Notes: generated by a model from the sequence alone, not told the origin. A stretch of DNA of 64,000 nt from Sediminibacterium sp. (GCA_017983845.1 JAGOAO010000001.1:182078-246077), one strand, 5' to 3'. Positions 1 to 10,800 are shown, numbered from the stretch's first letter. Program-made: numbers and translations.

Positions 1-2687
1 TCCATGTCACCATCTAAATCGATGTCAATAGGCAGCGTGAAATTCCACCATCCTGGCAAATTTGTAACAGTCACTTTCTTCCATTTTTTCGCAGATGGAT
101 ATAAAACATCTATACCGCCCCATTGATGCGTTAATAAAATTTCTAATTTGCCATCTTTGTCGATATCTATTTCTGTTGCATTTGTAATGAATCCAATACC
201 TAACAAATCGGGTGCAACACTTGCTGTAACGTCTTTAAAATGTCCGTCGCCCGTATTGTACAATAAATAACTATCAGTTGGGGCGCCATAATCCATCGCA
301 GTAACCCTACTCGTAATCAAAAGGTCAATAGCTCCGTCTTGATTGAAGTCTCTAGCAATCATGGATGAGCTTTGATTGTAAACAGGGATTGCATCTTTTA
401 ATACACTGAACTGACCACTTGCACTATTTAAGTAAACTCTTGGCATCATGTGCTTGTCTTTTCCAAAATATTCATTTCCGCCGGAGCCTACAATAATGTC
501 TTGAAGTCCATCTTTATTCACATCTACCATCACAGAATAAACATCTTCATAATTGCTATCTACTCTAAATGCTTCTTGTTTAGAAAGTATAAACTTGCCG
601 TTAGATTGTTGTTGGTATAGTGCCGCGCTGAACCCTCTAGCGCCACCAATAAAAATATCTTCTAATCCATCTTTGTTGATATCCCCCACTGACAAAGCTG
701 GACCTTCCGTTGAATTCATCTGAGGGATTAATTGCTCCCTGTTAAATTCTTGGAAAATATTTTCTTGATGCTTAAAACGAATGCCTGAATTAGCTGTAAG
801 GTCTATCGCTTGCTTGGTTGTCTGTGGCCAATGCTGGTTGATTAAATTATAATCAAACTTTGGCAAGCCAATTTGATAGGAATAAACCAATTCTTTTTTC
901 TTAAAATCTTTCGGGTTAATTTTTTGACTTGTATTATCTGGCCATACCAAGTATGCTGAATCTACTATTGCGCCTTTTAATCCAATGGATAATGGAACTT
1001 CCATGCTTGACAAAAATCCTTTAACAGGAAACTTTTCATAGGTTCTGATTTCGCCTGGTGTAAATAAAACCAATTTCGCTCCAATGGCGTTGATGTTTTT
1101 AGCGGCCCCTTTCAATGAAACCGATACAGCATGCGCTGCGGTATCTTGATTCGTTTTGTTTTCGTAAATAAAGGATTTGTCATTCACATTATTGACCACC
1201 AAATCTAAATCACCATCATTATCAAAGTCTGCGTAAGCAGCACCATTTGAATAAGAAGATGGATTGTTTACAATCGCCTTTTCTTTGTCATCGAATGACA
1301 AGCCTTTTTTATTTAAAAAGAACTGGTTCGGTATTTTGATTTCAGGGAAACGATCTATGAGCGCCATATCCTTTTCTCCCATTTTATTATCCCTAATTTT
1401 TTCCTGAATTTCCTGATTGGACACGTAGTTCACATAATCCATATCATTCATTCGCTTTGGTATGCCATTGGCAATAAAAATATCCTTATAACCATCATTG
1501 TCAAAATCCATTAAGAGTGTTGCCCATGACCAATCAGTTGCAAACATTCCTGAATACATTCCTACTTCACTAAACTTACCGTTGCGTCGATTCCATTGCA
1601 AATTATTACGCGTAAACTGATAGTCGTATCCTACCGAAATTTTATATTGAAAGATATCGTAATCATCCTCACCTAGAGACCTTTTTAAAATATAAGGATC
1701 CTTTGGCAACATATCCATAGAGACAATCTCAGGAAACCCGTCGTTGTTTAAATCTGCAGCGTCAACCCCCATGGAGTATTGACTGGTATGCATGAGTCTT
1801 TCTTTTTGCTCGTCTTTGAAGCTGCCGTTTTTTTGATTAATGTATAGATAATCATTTTCATGAAAATCGTTACCAGCATAAATGTCTACCCATCCATCTA
1901 AATTAATATCACTCATCACCACGCCTAAACCATAACTAATTGCCGTGCTATTGATTTTGGAAGCCTTGGTTACATCTTCAAAATGGCCATTGTTATTGGC
2001 AAAAATACGATCACCAGATAGTGGATCAAATGTACCCATGAAACTTGTTCTGGGTGCAAAAGTGCCATTCTGATGTACCGAATGGTTCAATAAGAATACA
2101 TCTAAATCGCCGTCCTGATCGTAATCAAAGAAACTTGCTTGCGTACTAAAGCCAGAAAAATCTAAACCATACTCAGCAGCTGCTTCTTTGTATGTAGGAA
2201 TTCCATTTTCAATTGTTTGACAAACCAATAGTTGGTTCTTTGATACAAACTTTTCAAAATTTCCTAGTCTACAAATATAAATGTCCAATAGTCCATCGTT
2301 ATTGATATCCACTACAGACACCCCTGTATTCCATGCGCTATCCTGAGGAATCTGGGCCTGCTTGCTCACTTCTTCGAATTGCAACTTGCCCTTATTTAAA
2401 TACAACTGATTATCGCCCTCATTGGAAGCAAAAAAGATATCCGCCTTTCCATCATTATTAAAATCCCCCGTTGCGACTCCTGCTCCATTGTAATAATACA
2501 TATAATGAAACATATTGAATTGCTCATTGGGATGCAATTTGTTTTCAAATTGAATACCTGTCTTTTCCGCTGTTAAAGCTTCAAACAAAGGTGCTTCCTT
2601 GGTTGACTTATTGCATGCAAGCAATATTGTACCCGATGCCAAAATGGACAGGATCAGCTTGATGCTATTGGTATATTTGAACAACAT
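1..2687 (-). CDS. FG-GAP/VCBS repeat lipoprotein with UnbV domain (3' end outside window)
   Basis: Partial gene that runs off the left edge; 895 codons are visible and stay open. I translated it from the reverse strand starting at the ATG at 2685-2687. The N-terminus is a lipoprotein signal with lipobox LLAC (Cys25), so an envelope, perhaps surface-exposed, lipoprotein is expected. Repeated Asp-rich calcium-loop motifs such as DFNNDGKAD, DFDNDGYKD, DFDNDGDLD and DVNKDGLQD mark FG-GAP/VCBS beta-propeller blades. A UnbV (ASPIC)-like stretch with a VWPDNT motif lies near residues 540-585, between two propeller blocks. It is a tandem paralogue of the gene just upstream: both share a DWSW-x(6)-D-x-DNDGY segment. 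The two genes are 4 bases apart, so they are almost certainly cotranscribed. The biochemical role is unknown; glycan binding or assembly with the SusCD pair is inference. Confidence 0.85.
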   Translation of the reverse strand, partial: MLFKYTNSIKLILSILASGTILLACNKSTKEAPLFEALTAEKTGIQFENKLHPNEQFNMFHYMYYYNGAGVATGDFNNDGKADIFFASNEGDNQLYLNKGKLQFEEVSKQAQIPQDSAWNTGVSVVDINNDGLLDIYICRLGNFEKFVSKNQLLVCQTIENGIPTYKEAAAEYGLDFSGFSTQASFFDYDQDGDLDVFLLNHSVHQNGTFAPRTSFMGTFDPLSGDRIFANNNGHFEDVTKASKINSTAISYGLGVVMSDINLDGWVDIYAGNDFHENDYLYINQKNGSFKDEQKERLMHTSQYSMGVDAADLNNDGFPEIVSMDMLPKDPYILKRSLGEDDYDIFQYKISVGYDYQFTRNNLQWNRRNGKFSEVGMYSGMFATDWSWATLLMDFDNDGYKDIFIANGIPKRMNDMDYVNYVSNQEIQEKIRDNKMGEKDMALIDRFPEIKIPNQFFLNKKGLSFDDKEKAIVNNPSSYSNGAAYADFDNDGDLDLVVNNVNDKSFIYENKTNQDTAAHAVSVSLKGAAKNINAIGAKLVLFTPGEIRTYEKFPVKGFLSSMEVPLSIGLKGAIVDSAYLVWPDNTSQKINPKDFKKKELVYSYQIGLPKFDYNLINQHWPQTTKQAIDLTANSGIRFKHQENIFQEFNREQLIPQMNSTEGPALSVGDINKDGLEDIFIGGARGFSAALYQQQSNGKFILSKQEAFRVDSNYEDVYSVMVDVNKDGLQDIIVGSGGNEYFGKDKHMMPRVYLNSASGQFSVLKDAIPVYNQSSSMIARDFNQDGAIDLLITSRVTAMDYGAPTDSYLLYNTGDGHFKDVTASVAPDLLGIGFITNATEIDIDKDGKLEILLTHQWGGIDVLYPSAKKWKKVTVTNLPGWWNFTLPIDIDLDGDM

Positions 2688-2691
2688 AAGT

Positions 2692-5600
2692 TTATTTTAA
2701 TTTCATGAATACCGGAACCTGATTGTTTCTAATAAACAAGATCCTTTTTTGAGTAGCCTGTTGAAACAATACCATATCCCTCACTTGGCCTGTAATAGCC
2801 AAGCCAGTTTGCTTATCCTCTACCACTTCAAGTACTCTTTTTCCTTTATTGATTAAGACCAGTCCATAGTTGGCGTCTAAACGACCAAACTGAGGAAGAA
2901 ATCCAAATTGATTGCCGCCCATGACTAAATCTGTTTTCCCATCTGCATTCACATCTGTACTTACCATGGCGTTTAAAGAAGAAAATTGAACTTCGTTTGG
3001 TAAACGTTGAATGTCAAACTGACCATTCCCTTTGCCCCATGCAATGATTGAACTGGTATAGTTGTACAATTTCATGGTTGCTTTTTCGATTAACTCTTTT
3101 TTAAACAATTCTTGGAATGCTTTTTTCGCATAGATTTCGTAATTCAGGTTTTCTTTTTTGAGTAATGGGATTTGCTCTTGCATCTCCCCTTTTAAAAACA
3201 CAGGCACATCTCTGCCATTGATTGTTCTTGTTAAAATTTTATCGATACTTTCATTCCCATCAAAATCATTGATCCATAATTTAACTGGTGCAGCTGGGTT
3301 GGGTTTTAAATATCCATTCTCCCCCATATTGCCCATGATTAAATCCTGGAATCCATCTCCATCTATATCAGCCATCTGAATCGTCTGCCACCAACCAAAC
3401 ATGTCTTTTAAATTAGACGCCTGCTCTACCATCTTCCCTTTGCTAAAAGCATATACCATTGGATACATATATTCACCTACCACTACTAAACTTGGTTTAC
3501 CCTGCTTGTTTACATTCCCCCAAACTGCACTGGTTACCATACCTAGTTTTGTAAAATCTGGTGCCACTGTAGAAGTGACGTCTTTGAATAGACCAAATCC
3601 ATTGTTCTGATACAATGCACTTGCTGGCGTCACGCCATACTTTAAAGGCGTATTTCGAGCACCCACAAATACATCTAGGTCTCCATCCGAATCGTAATCC
3701 AATGGCACTATTACGCCTGTATTGTACTCGAATACAGGAAATGCATTGGCACTATATGCAAAATTGGCTTTGCCGTCATTTAAGAACAGTCTATGATTTA
3801 ATTCTCCTCTTGTAGACAAGCGGTTATTACCCCCAGATCCCACCAATAAATCCATATCTCCATCTTTATCCGCATCCAAGAAAACAGCAGCAACATCTTC
3901 ATAAGATTCAAATGCCTTAAATGAAGCCTGCGGCTTTGGATTAAAGTCCCCATTGCTAGTTTGCAGGTAGATTTGACTTCCCTTATTATTAGCCCCCCCA
4001 ATAAATAAGTCAGCTAATCCATCTCCGTTGATGTCTGCAGTCGCTGCTTTAGGTCCTTCTTGAGACAGGATTCTTGGAATAATTCTTTCTGCATAAAAGT
4101 CCACATGATCATCCTCTGTATGTTTTTCGAAATTGGCTTTTACCTCCTCAAACAAAGGCGCAACTTTTTCTTGTACCACTACAAAAGGCTTTACAATTTG
4201 CTTTGCTTGTTCAATCGCATATACGGTGTCTAGCTTTTGTACTTTTAAAATACTTTGTGTTAGGTTCGGCCAAATCACTTGGATCGAATCAATTTTTTTA
4301 AATTGCCCTAAACCGAATATTTGCTTGTAGTCCACAGAAGACTGAAACCCTCTCGCTGGGATGACTTCCTTACTTAAAATCTGTCCCTGCACAAATACAT
4401 TGATTTTCGCACCCACCGCATTCACATTCTGCGGCAAGCCTTTTAATTTGAATCCAATGTATCCGTTTTTATTTTTCTCTCTACTTTTATTTTTAAACAC
4501 AAAACTTGGCATGTTGTTATTGTTCACTACCATATCCAAATCCCCATCATTGTCTAGATCGCCGTATGCTGCGCCATTTGAAAAACTTGGTATATCCAAT
4601 CCCCAGTCCTTCCCCATGTCCTTAAAAGTTAAATCACCATTGTTCCTAAACATTTTATTGGGAATGGGCTGACTGCTCATTTTTTCAATGATGCTACTGA
4701 TTTCGTCTTTCTTGCCTGATAAGACCATTTTTTGAATCATGGTATTCGCAAAGAAATCAATAAAGTCTTGATTGGTTAGATCTCGATAAATGCCATTGCT
4801 TACATAAATATCATTGTACCCATCATTGTCCGCATCAAAAATCATTTCCCCCCAACTCCAATCACTTGCTTCCACGCCTGAAAAACGAGCTACTTCTTTA
4901 TACTTGCCATTCTTGTTGTTTAACTGCAATGCATTATGCATGAACTGATGATAAAAACCACTCGCTACTTTTAAACGATAAATATCAATATTGTCAAATG
5001 AACTAGTTGTCTTTAATCTAAAGTCATTGTCGGGCAACATTTCTGTAGTAAAAATATCAGGATAACCATCATTATTAACATCGGCCATGTCGGTACCCAT
5101 GGAAGCGATACTATTGTGCTCGGTATAATTTTCAATCTCGTCTTTGAATGTGCCGTTTTTTTGATTGATGTATAAGTAATCTCTTTCAAAAAAATCATTC
5201 GATACATAGACGTCTGGCCAAGCATCTCCATTCACGTCTCCAATAGTTACTCCTAATCCAAAACTAATTAAAGTGCCATGTATTCCTGCTTCTGCAGAAA
5301 CTTCCTTAAACTTACCCCCTTCGTTTTTATATAAATGATCGCCACCGCCTTTTAAGAAATCGGCCACATCTGAATTTTCAGCTCTTATATCTCGCGCATT
5401 GGCATAGTTCAAAGTGTTTACAGGAATAGGACTATTGTTGACCATGAAACAATCTAAATCACCATCCATGTCGTAATCAAAGAAAGAAGCATGTGTGGTA
5501 TAGCCATTGTTCGCTAAGCCATAAGCTTCTGCACTATCCGTAAATGTTAGATCATGGTTATTGATGAACAATTGATTTTTGCGCAGGTCTTCCTGCATCA

Positions 5601-5997
5601 TATGCCCTGCATTGGCTACATAAATATCTAACCAACCATCGTTATTGATATCCACCATCGTTACTCCTGTACTCCATTGTTCTTTTTTGGGAAACCCTGC
5701 TTTATCAGAAATATCCTCGAATTTAAAATCACCTTTATTGAGGAATAATTTATTTGCGCCTTGATTGGCTGTAAAAAATACATCCGCTAACCCGTCATTA
5801 TTGATATCACCAATACCTACACCGCCCCCGTTGTAAAAATTACGGTACTTAAAAATATTATTGTCTTTTTCGTCTGTCACCGTATTGGTGAATTGGATCC
5901 CACTATTTTCTACTTGTTCAAAAAGCTGACCATCTTTTGACTTTGTACAAGCCATAAAAATAAAAGGAACGAAAAGTAGGAAGCATATTTTTTGCAT
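2692..5997 (-). CDS. FG-GAP/VCBS repeat lipoprotein with UnbV domain
   Basis: Predicted 1101-residue envelope lipoprotein. I chose the ATG at 5995-5997 because it gives a clean lipoprotein signal, MQKICFLLFVPFIFMAC, with Cys17 as the lipidated residue. A longer open frame reaching 6135 is an artefact of translating stem-loops. Calcium-loop repeats (DINNDGLAD, DINNDGWLD, DYDMDGDLD, DVNNDGYPD, DADNDGYND, DLDNDGDLD) fill the first half. A UnbV-like segment (VGAKINVFVQG through VIWPN) sits at about 515-580. Further repeats (DINGDGLAD, DADKDGDMD, DYDSDGDLD, DIDGDGFQD, DVNADGKTD) make a second propeller block. It is paralogous to the next gene downstream and lies 3' of susC/susD behind a stack of terminator-like hairpins, so its expression may be uncoupled from or attenuated relative to susCD. 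Ligand unknown. Confidence 0.88.
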   Translation of the reverse strand: MQKICFLLFVPFIFMACTKSKDGQLFEQVENSGIQFTNTVTDEKDNNIFKYRNFYNGGGVGIGDINNDGLADVFFTANQGANKLFLNKGDFKFEDISDKAGFPKKEQWSTGVTMVDINNDGWLDIYVANAGHMMQEDLRKNQLFINNHDLTFTDSAEAYGLANNGYTTHASFFDYDMDGDLDCFMVNNSPIPVNTLNYANARDIRAENSDVADFLKGGGDHLYKNEGGKFKEVSAEAGIHGTLISFGLGVTIGDVNGDAWPDVYVSNDFFERDYLYINQKNGTFKDEIENYTEHNSIASMGTDMADVNNDGYPDIFTTEMLPDNDFRLKTTSSFDNIDIYRLKVASGFYHQFMHNALQLNNKNGKYKEVARFSGVEASDWSWGEMIFDADNDGYNDIYVSNGIYRDLTNQDFIDFFANTMIQKMVLSGKKDEISSIIEKMSSQPIPNKMFRNNGDLTFKDMGKDWGLDIPSFSNGAAYGDLDNDGDLDMVVNNNNMPSFVFKNKSREKNKNGYIGFKLKGLPQNVNAVGAKINVFVQGQILSKEVIPARGFQSSVDYKQIFGLGQFKKIDSIQVIWPNLTQSILKVQKLDTVYAIEQAKQIVKPFVVVQEKVAPLFEEVKANFEKHTEDDHVDFYAERIIPRILSQEGPKAATADINGDGLADLFIGGANNKGSQIYLQTSNGDFNPKPQASFKAFESYEDVAAVFLDADKDGDMDLLVGSGGNNRLSTRGELNHRLFLNDGKANFAYSANAFPVFEYNTGVIVPLDYDSDGDLDVFVGARNTPLKYGVTPASALYQNNGFGLFKDVTSTVAPDFTKLGMVTSAVWGNVNKQGKPSLVVVGEYMYPMVYAFSKGKMVEQASNLKDMFGWWQTIQMADIDGDGFQDLIMGNMGENGYLKPNPAAPVKLWINDFDGNESIDKILTRTINGRDVPVFLKGEMQEQIPLLKKENLNYEIYAKKAFQELFKKELIEKATMKLYNYTSSIIAWGKGNGQFDIQRLPNEVQFSSLNAMVSTDVNADGKTDLVMGGNQFGFLPQFGRLDANYGLVLINKGKRVLEVVEDKQTGLAITGQVRDMVLFQQATQKRILFIRNNQVPVFMKLK

Positions 5998-6029
5998 AAA
6001 ATCGGGTTCTTGTAGTAAGTCATAAAAAT

Positions 6030-6072
6030 ACAAAAAGGCCGTGGTAAACCACGGCCTAAAATCATAATAGTT
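6030..6072. repeat. 43-bp direct repeat, copy 1 (with 6113-6155)
   Basis: Bases 6030-6072 are identical to 6113-6155, with an 83-bp offset. Each copy holds one GC-rich hairpin (GGCCGTGGT, loop AA, ACCACGGCC) followed by the tail TAAAATCATAATAG. The copies flank a longer stem-loop, so the array looks like a duplicated terminator unit. Confidence 0.95.
6032..6057 (-). terminator. Terminator-like hairpin A1
   Basis: Perfect 9-bp stem GGCCGTGGT/ACCACGGCC at 6037-6045 and 6048-6056, extended by A6036-T6057. On the minus strand it is followed by a run of five U (plus-strand A run 6032-6036). It is the last of three such hairpins and lies about 35 bases upstream of the FG-GAP start codon at 5997, so it could act as a leader attenuator for that gene. 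Confidence 0.7.
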
Positions 6073-6116
6073 GTTTCCGGGGAGGTTTATATTTTTTAAA
6101 ACCTTCCTAGAAACAA
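6071..6116. repeat. Long imperfect stem-loop B
   Basis: Inverted repeat with 18-base arms at 6071-6088 and 6099-6116 and a 10-base loop. In plus-strand RNA there is one C-A mismatch and two G-U wobbles; in minus-strand RNA the wobble positions become A-C mismatches. It sits between the two identical GC hairpins and has no U run of its own beyond the one shared with its neighbour. Confidence 0.8.
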
Positions 6117-6155
6117 AAAGGCCGTGGTAAACCACGGCCTAAAATCATAATAGTT
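6113..6155. repeat. 43-bp direct repeat, copy 2
   Basis: Exact copy of 6030-6072. It contains hairpin A2 and the same TAAAATCATAATAG tail, and abuts the long perfect stem-loop C. Confidence 0.95.
6115..6140 (-). terminator. Terminator-like hairpin A2
   Basis: Perfect stem GGCCGTGGT/ACCACGGCC at 6120-6128 and 6131-6139, identical to A1, with five U following on the minus strand (plus-strand A run 6115-6119). It is the second of three tandem intrinsic-terminator-like elements downstream of susD. Confidence 0.7.
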
Positions 6156-6197
6156 TGTTGTCAGGAGCTTTAAATTCTATAAAGCTCCTGACAACAA
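6155..6197. repeat. Long perfect stem-loop C
   Basis: Perfect inverted repeat with 18-bp arms at 6155-6172 and 6180-6197 and a 7-base loop. The arm is TTGTTGTCAGGAGCTTTA. It separates terminator D from hairpin A2. The stem is far longer than a normal terminator stem and its function is unknown. Confidence 0.9.
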
Positions 6198-6225
6198 AAA
6201 GGCTGCCGTAAACGGCAGCCTTTTC
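6196..6225 (-). terminator. Intrinsic terminator D after susD
   Basis: GGCTGCCGT/ACGGCAGCC stem at 6201-6209 and 6212-6220, with an A run at 6196-6200 and a T run at 6221-6224. On the minus strand this is a GC hairpin plus U tract, starting 34 bases after the susD stop. It probably ends most susCD transcripts. Confidence 0.85.
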
Positions 6226-6254
6226 TATAATAGGTAAACTATTTAAAGTAAATC

Positions 6255-7829
6255 CTAGTAACCGAAGTTTTGCTTCAAATTAGGGTTTGAAGACACCGCT
6301 TGGTTAGGGATAGGGTAAACTACTCTGAAAGCATCAGACTTTGCAGCTCTTTCGTTTACTGGATCGTTGTACTTTCCGAAACGGATTAAATCTGGACGTC
6401 TAACAGCTTCTAAGTATAATTCACGACCTCTTTCAGCTAAGATATCGCTCAATGTTACAGCAGTTAATGCTGGTGCACCAGAACGAGCTCTAACGCTATT
6501 TACGATAGAAAGTGCAGTTTCACCGCCAGTAGCAGTACCACCTCTTAAGATCGCTTCTGCTTTCATCAATAACGCATCAGCGTAACGGAAGAACACATAG
6601 TCGTTTTTACCATTGAATGAATTGCTGCTTGCTACATACTCCATAGGATATTTCATTGTTCTGATACCCTTAGATTCTGTAGAGAAGAATAAAGATACAT
6701 CAGGAGTGAATACTAAGTCAGAACCAGAACGGTCTTTAACTTTAACTCTAACACCATTTGTATATTTATATTGTTGACCTGCTAAGAAACCAGCATTGAA
6801 ACCAGTTAACTCAGTGTAGCCAGCGATATCAGATTGTCTTCTTTTATCCACTTCTGGGAATGAATTGTAGAAATCAGCAGTAGTAGTGAAACCGTTCCAA
6901 CCAGAGAAAGTTTGGTTGTAGTGCGTTCCCATACCAGTATACCAGTTTACATTGATTGTTCCACCTAATTGAGTAGCGCCATCGCCACCTCTAGAGTAGA
7001 TCATCTCAGTAGACTTTGTGTGGTTGTCCCATACAAAGTTATCCCAGTAATTAGCAGATAAAGAGAATTTACCGCTAGCTGTGATTGCATCCACCATTGC
7101 AATTACTGAATTCATATCAGCTGCTGCATGTGTGAAAGTAGTTGGTGCTTTAGGATCTGCTTTATAAACAGCCTTATTCAACATTAAACGAGCTTTCAAG
7201 AATTGAGCAGCTTGTTTTGTTGCTTTACGGCTATCAGTAATTGTAGCATTTGAAGGCAATGCAGCAATAGCAGCATCTAGATCAGTCATGATCCAGTCAA
7301 AAGCTTCAGATCTTGTTTTTACTGCAGGGATAACATCTGGGCCATCAGCAGCAGCACGGTAAGGTACTTGACCAAACACGTCCATTACCTGAGTTGCTAA
7401 GAATGCTCTTAAGAACTTTGCAGCAGGTTGGTCAGCAGCAGCGCCTTTTTCAGCAACCAAAGTCGCTTTAAAAAGACCACCGTTTAAACCATTCCAAGTA
7501 TCGAATAATTGATTGTGCGCTCCATCTACTGCATGTAAATGGATTTTTCTCCAAGTACCGAAGTCATCCCAGTCAGTACCACGAGTTGGTCCAAGTAATT
7601 CGTCTGTAGAATGCTCTTGTAAAGCATACCAGTTTCCTTGGCCCATCAAAGCGTTTGTTGCATCATATACAGATGCAAGATTCGCAGAAGCTTCTCCGGC
7701 AGAAGATGCAGCTGCAATAGATTTAGATCCAAACACTTTCTCGTCTAATTTAGAACAAGAAGCTGCACCCAAACTCACTGCGATAGCAGCGGTATAGATT
7801 GCTGTTTGTTTGATGAAATTATTTTTCAT
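6255..7829 (-). CDS. SusD/RagB family nutrient-binding outer-membrane lipoprotein
   Basis: 524-residue SusD-like lipoprotein that would sit as the lid on its SusC barrel and capture the substrate outside the cell. The N-terminus carries a signal peptide ending in AASC, with Cys25 lipidated and the charged SKLDEK after it. The C-terminal half shows the family's hallmark ILAERGRELYLEAVRRPDLI followed by RFGKY, and the protein ends with the typical LKQNFGY. Length is usual for the family. It lies 20 bases downstream of susC in the same direction, so the two form one unit. The substrate cannot be read from sequence. The divergent LacI regulator and HAD phosphatase-like gene suggest a sugar, but that is inference. 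Confidence 0.95.
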   Translation of the reverse strand: MKNNFIKQTAIYTAAIAVSLGAASCSKLDEKVFGSKSIAAASSAGEASANLASVYDATNALMGQGNWYALQEHSTDELLGPTRGTDWDDFGTWRKIHLHAVDGAHNQLFDTWNGLNGGLFKATLVAEKGAAADQPAAKFLRAFLATQVMDVFGQVPYRAAADGPDVIPAVKTRSEAFDWIMTDLDAAIAALPSNATITDSRKATKQAAQFLKARLMLNKAVYKADPKAPTTFTHAAADMNSVIAMVDAITASGKFSLSANYWDNFVWDNHTKSTEMIYSRGGDGATQLGGTINVNWYTGMGTHYNQTFSGWNGFTTTADFYNSFPEVDKRRQSDIAGYTELTGFNAGFLAGQQYKYTNGVRVKVKDRSGSDLVFTPDVSLFFSTESKGIRTMKYPMEYVASSNSFNGKNDYVFFRYADALLMKAEAILRGGTATGGETALSIVNSVRARSGAPALTAVTLSDILAERGRELYLEAVRRPDLIRFGKYNDPVNERAAKSDAFRVVYPIPNQAVSSNPNLKQNFGY

Positions 7830-7849
7830 GTGTATAATTATTTATTAAT

Positions 7850-10800
7850 TTAAAAACGAGCATTGATACCTAATGTGAACACACGAGCTCTTGGAGTTGC
7901 AGTATAGTCAAATCCACGAGAAGGTACACCGTTTCTAGACTTGTCTACGTTCACTTCAGGATCTAAACCAGAATACTTAGTAAATAAGCCTAGGTTTTGA
8001 CCAGAAAGAGAAAGATTCAAACCTTTGATGAAAGAACCTTTCTTCACATCTACAGCATAGTTAATGCTAGCATTTGCAAAACGGATATAATCACCTTTTT
8101 CTAAGAAACGAGTTGAAACGTTACCTGGGTTGATTGAATTCTCAATAGAGTTCACTACATCTCTTGTAACATTCTTAGCATTCTTTAAGCTACCTTTTAA
8201 TAATAACGCATTTGCTGTATTGTTGTAAACAACAAATCCAGTTACTGCATTAAAGAAGAAGCTTGCTGTAAATTTCTTATAAGAGAAACTGTTTGTTAAA
8301 CCTGCGTTGAACTTAGGTAAAGCAGAACCTTGTAATTCGTCTTTAGCACCATTTGCATAAACACCGTTTCCGAATGCGTCAAATCTTAAGAAAGTAGGCA
8401 TTACGAAAGTGAATAAAGGATATCCATCGCGGATTGTCTGAGCATAAGCGCCAGATAAACCTTGACCAGAAACTTCACCAGTGTTAACTACAGTTGAACC
8501 AAATCCTTCTACATTGTTCTTTAAGAAAGACATGTTATAGCTAACATCCCATCCAAAAGCACCTCTGTAAGCTGGACGAACTAATTGGTAGTCTAAACCA
8601 AATTCCCATCCTTTGTTCACTACATTTCCAGGTAAATTCACCCAACGATCAGCAGAAGCTGCTGGTTGAGGATAGCTGATCAAGAATAATAAATCTTGAG
8701 TAGACTTATTGAAATAATCAACCGTACCATTTAATCTACCATTGAACATAGAGAAGTCAACTCCTACACCTTGTGTAGTTGTTTGCTCCCATTTCAAATT
8801 AGGGTTAGAGTTAGTGATTACGCTTGTACCACCTGTAAAGTTAGATTGTTGTAATGCTAATGAAGCATAAGCAGGGAACTCTTGGTTACCAGTTACACCA
8901 TAGTTTAATCTCAAGTCGAAGTTAGAGAAGATTTTACCCAAAGTATTTTGCGCAAATTTTTCTTCTAACATTCTCCATTTGAAACCAAACGCAGGGAATG
9001 TACCGTATTTGTTACCAGAGCTAAACTTAGAAGATCCGTCCACTCTCACCAATGCAGATAAGATATACTTGTCTTTCATTGTGTAGTTCAAACGAGTGAA
9101 GTAAGACTGCAACTCAACTTGTGTACTATCACCATAAACAACAGTTTGACCACCAGTATATTGATTGTAATTAGTCAACATCTTAGTAGCTCCAGGCTGA
9201 CCCCATCTTTGAGAAGCTCTGTAATAGTCAGTTGTTTTTTGATAAGAATAAGCAGCTAAAGCTTGGAAGTTGTTGCCATTCTTGAAAGTTTTATCATAGT
9301 TCAAAGTGTGCTCAATCAAACTAGAAGATTGATCTAAGAATTGTTGAGCTGCTCTACCACCTTTAAGAGCGAAATCAGATGTTGGATAGTTTCTACCACG
9401 AACATTGATTTGACCTTGGATATAAGCTCCTGGTAAACGAGGATCAACAAAAGTTAAACGCTCAGATGCACCATTCTCCATACCAAAGATTGCCTTATAA
9501 GTTAAATTTTCTGTGATCTTATAAGATAAAGACACATTCGCTAATAATTTGTTATAAGTATCGTTGTCTTTATACCCTTCTAAAATTGCAACAGGGTTTC
9601 TGTTACCATCTTGGTTGTCAAACCAAAGGCCATTAGTACCGTAAATTGGGAAAGTTGGATTAGCTCCAATCATAGCACCAATCAAAGAACCTTGATAACC
9701 AGCATTGTTCGTAACTTGAGCATAGCTGTTTTTAACAATAGATTGGTTAGCAGTTACATCTAACTTTAATTTAGATGTCAATTGATTTGAATATTTCAAA
9801 CCGAAAGTGAAACGCTTTAACCCTTGAGTTTTAACGATACCTTCTTGGTTATCATAAGAACCATTCAATTTCAAAGAAGTCTTTGAATTAGAATAACCCC
9901 AAGCTAAGTTGTAGCTATTAGAAACAGCAGTTTGGAACACCTGGTCTTGCCAGTTTGTGTTAAAACCTTTATCGTTGCTACCTACGCCAGAAGCGTCGAT
10001 ACCAGCACTCTCTAATGTCTTCTTGATACCATAAACAAATTCTTGAGGACTAGCTAAATCATAACGATTAGCAGTTGTAGAAACAGATGTAGTAGCATTG
10101 AAAGTTAAGCTAGGCTTACCTTTACCAGACTTAGTAGTGATCAAAACAACACCATTCGCACCTCTAGCACCGTAGATCGCTGCAGAAGATGCATCTTTTA
10201 AGATAGAGATGTTCTCAATATCGTTAGGGTTTAAAAAAGACAATGGGTTTCTTGCAGTAGTACCACCTTCAACTGAGATAGCACTTCCTACTGTACCGCC
10301 ACCATATAAAGGCACACCATCAACCACATATAATGGGTTGTTGTTACTTCTTACAGAAGAAGTACCTCTAATAGTAATGTTAACCGCACCTCCTGGCTCA
10401 CCAGAATTAGATGTTACGTTAACACCAGCAACACGACCTTGTAACAATTGCTCTGGAGAAGAAATAACCCCTTTGTTAAAGGATTTCTCGCCCAAAGAAA
10501 CAACTGCACCAGTCGCATCTTTTACTTTACGAGTACCATAACCCACTACAACAACTTCATTCAATTGTTCGCTAGTTTGATTTAATGATACGGTTACGTT
10601 TCCTTCTGCAGCTACTTCTCTCGAAGAATAACCTACAGATGAAACAACTAATTTTGTTACAGAAGAAGGTACAGTGATTGCAAAAGTTCCATCAGCCGCT
10701 GTTTTCGCGCCTGTGAAAGTTCCTTTAGCAACAACAGAAGCTGCTGCGATTGGAGAACCGTCTTTTGCATCCAAAACCTTACCTGTAACTGTTTTGTTCT

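Noticed and set aside
5998..6135. 46-residue N-terminal extension of the FG-GAP protein from an open frame reaching 6135
   Set aside because: It is translated from the stem-loop array, has no family resemblance, and would bury the lipoprotein signal that begins at the ATG at 5997.
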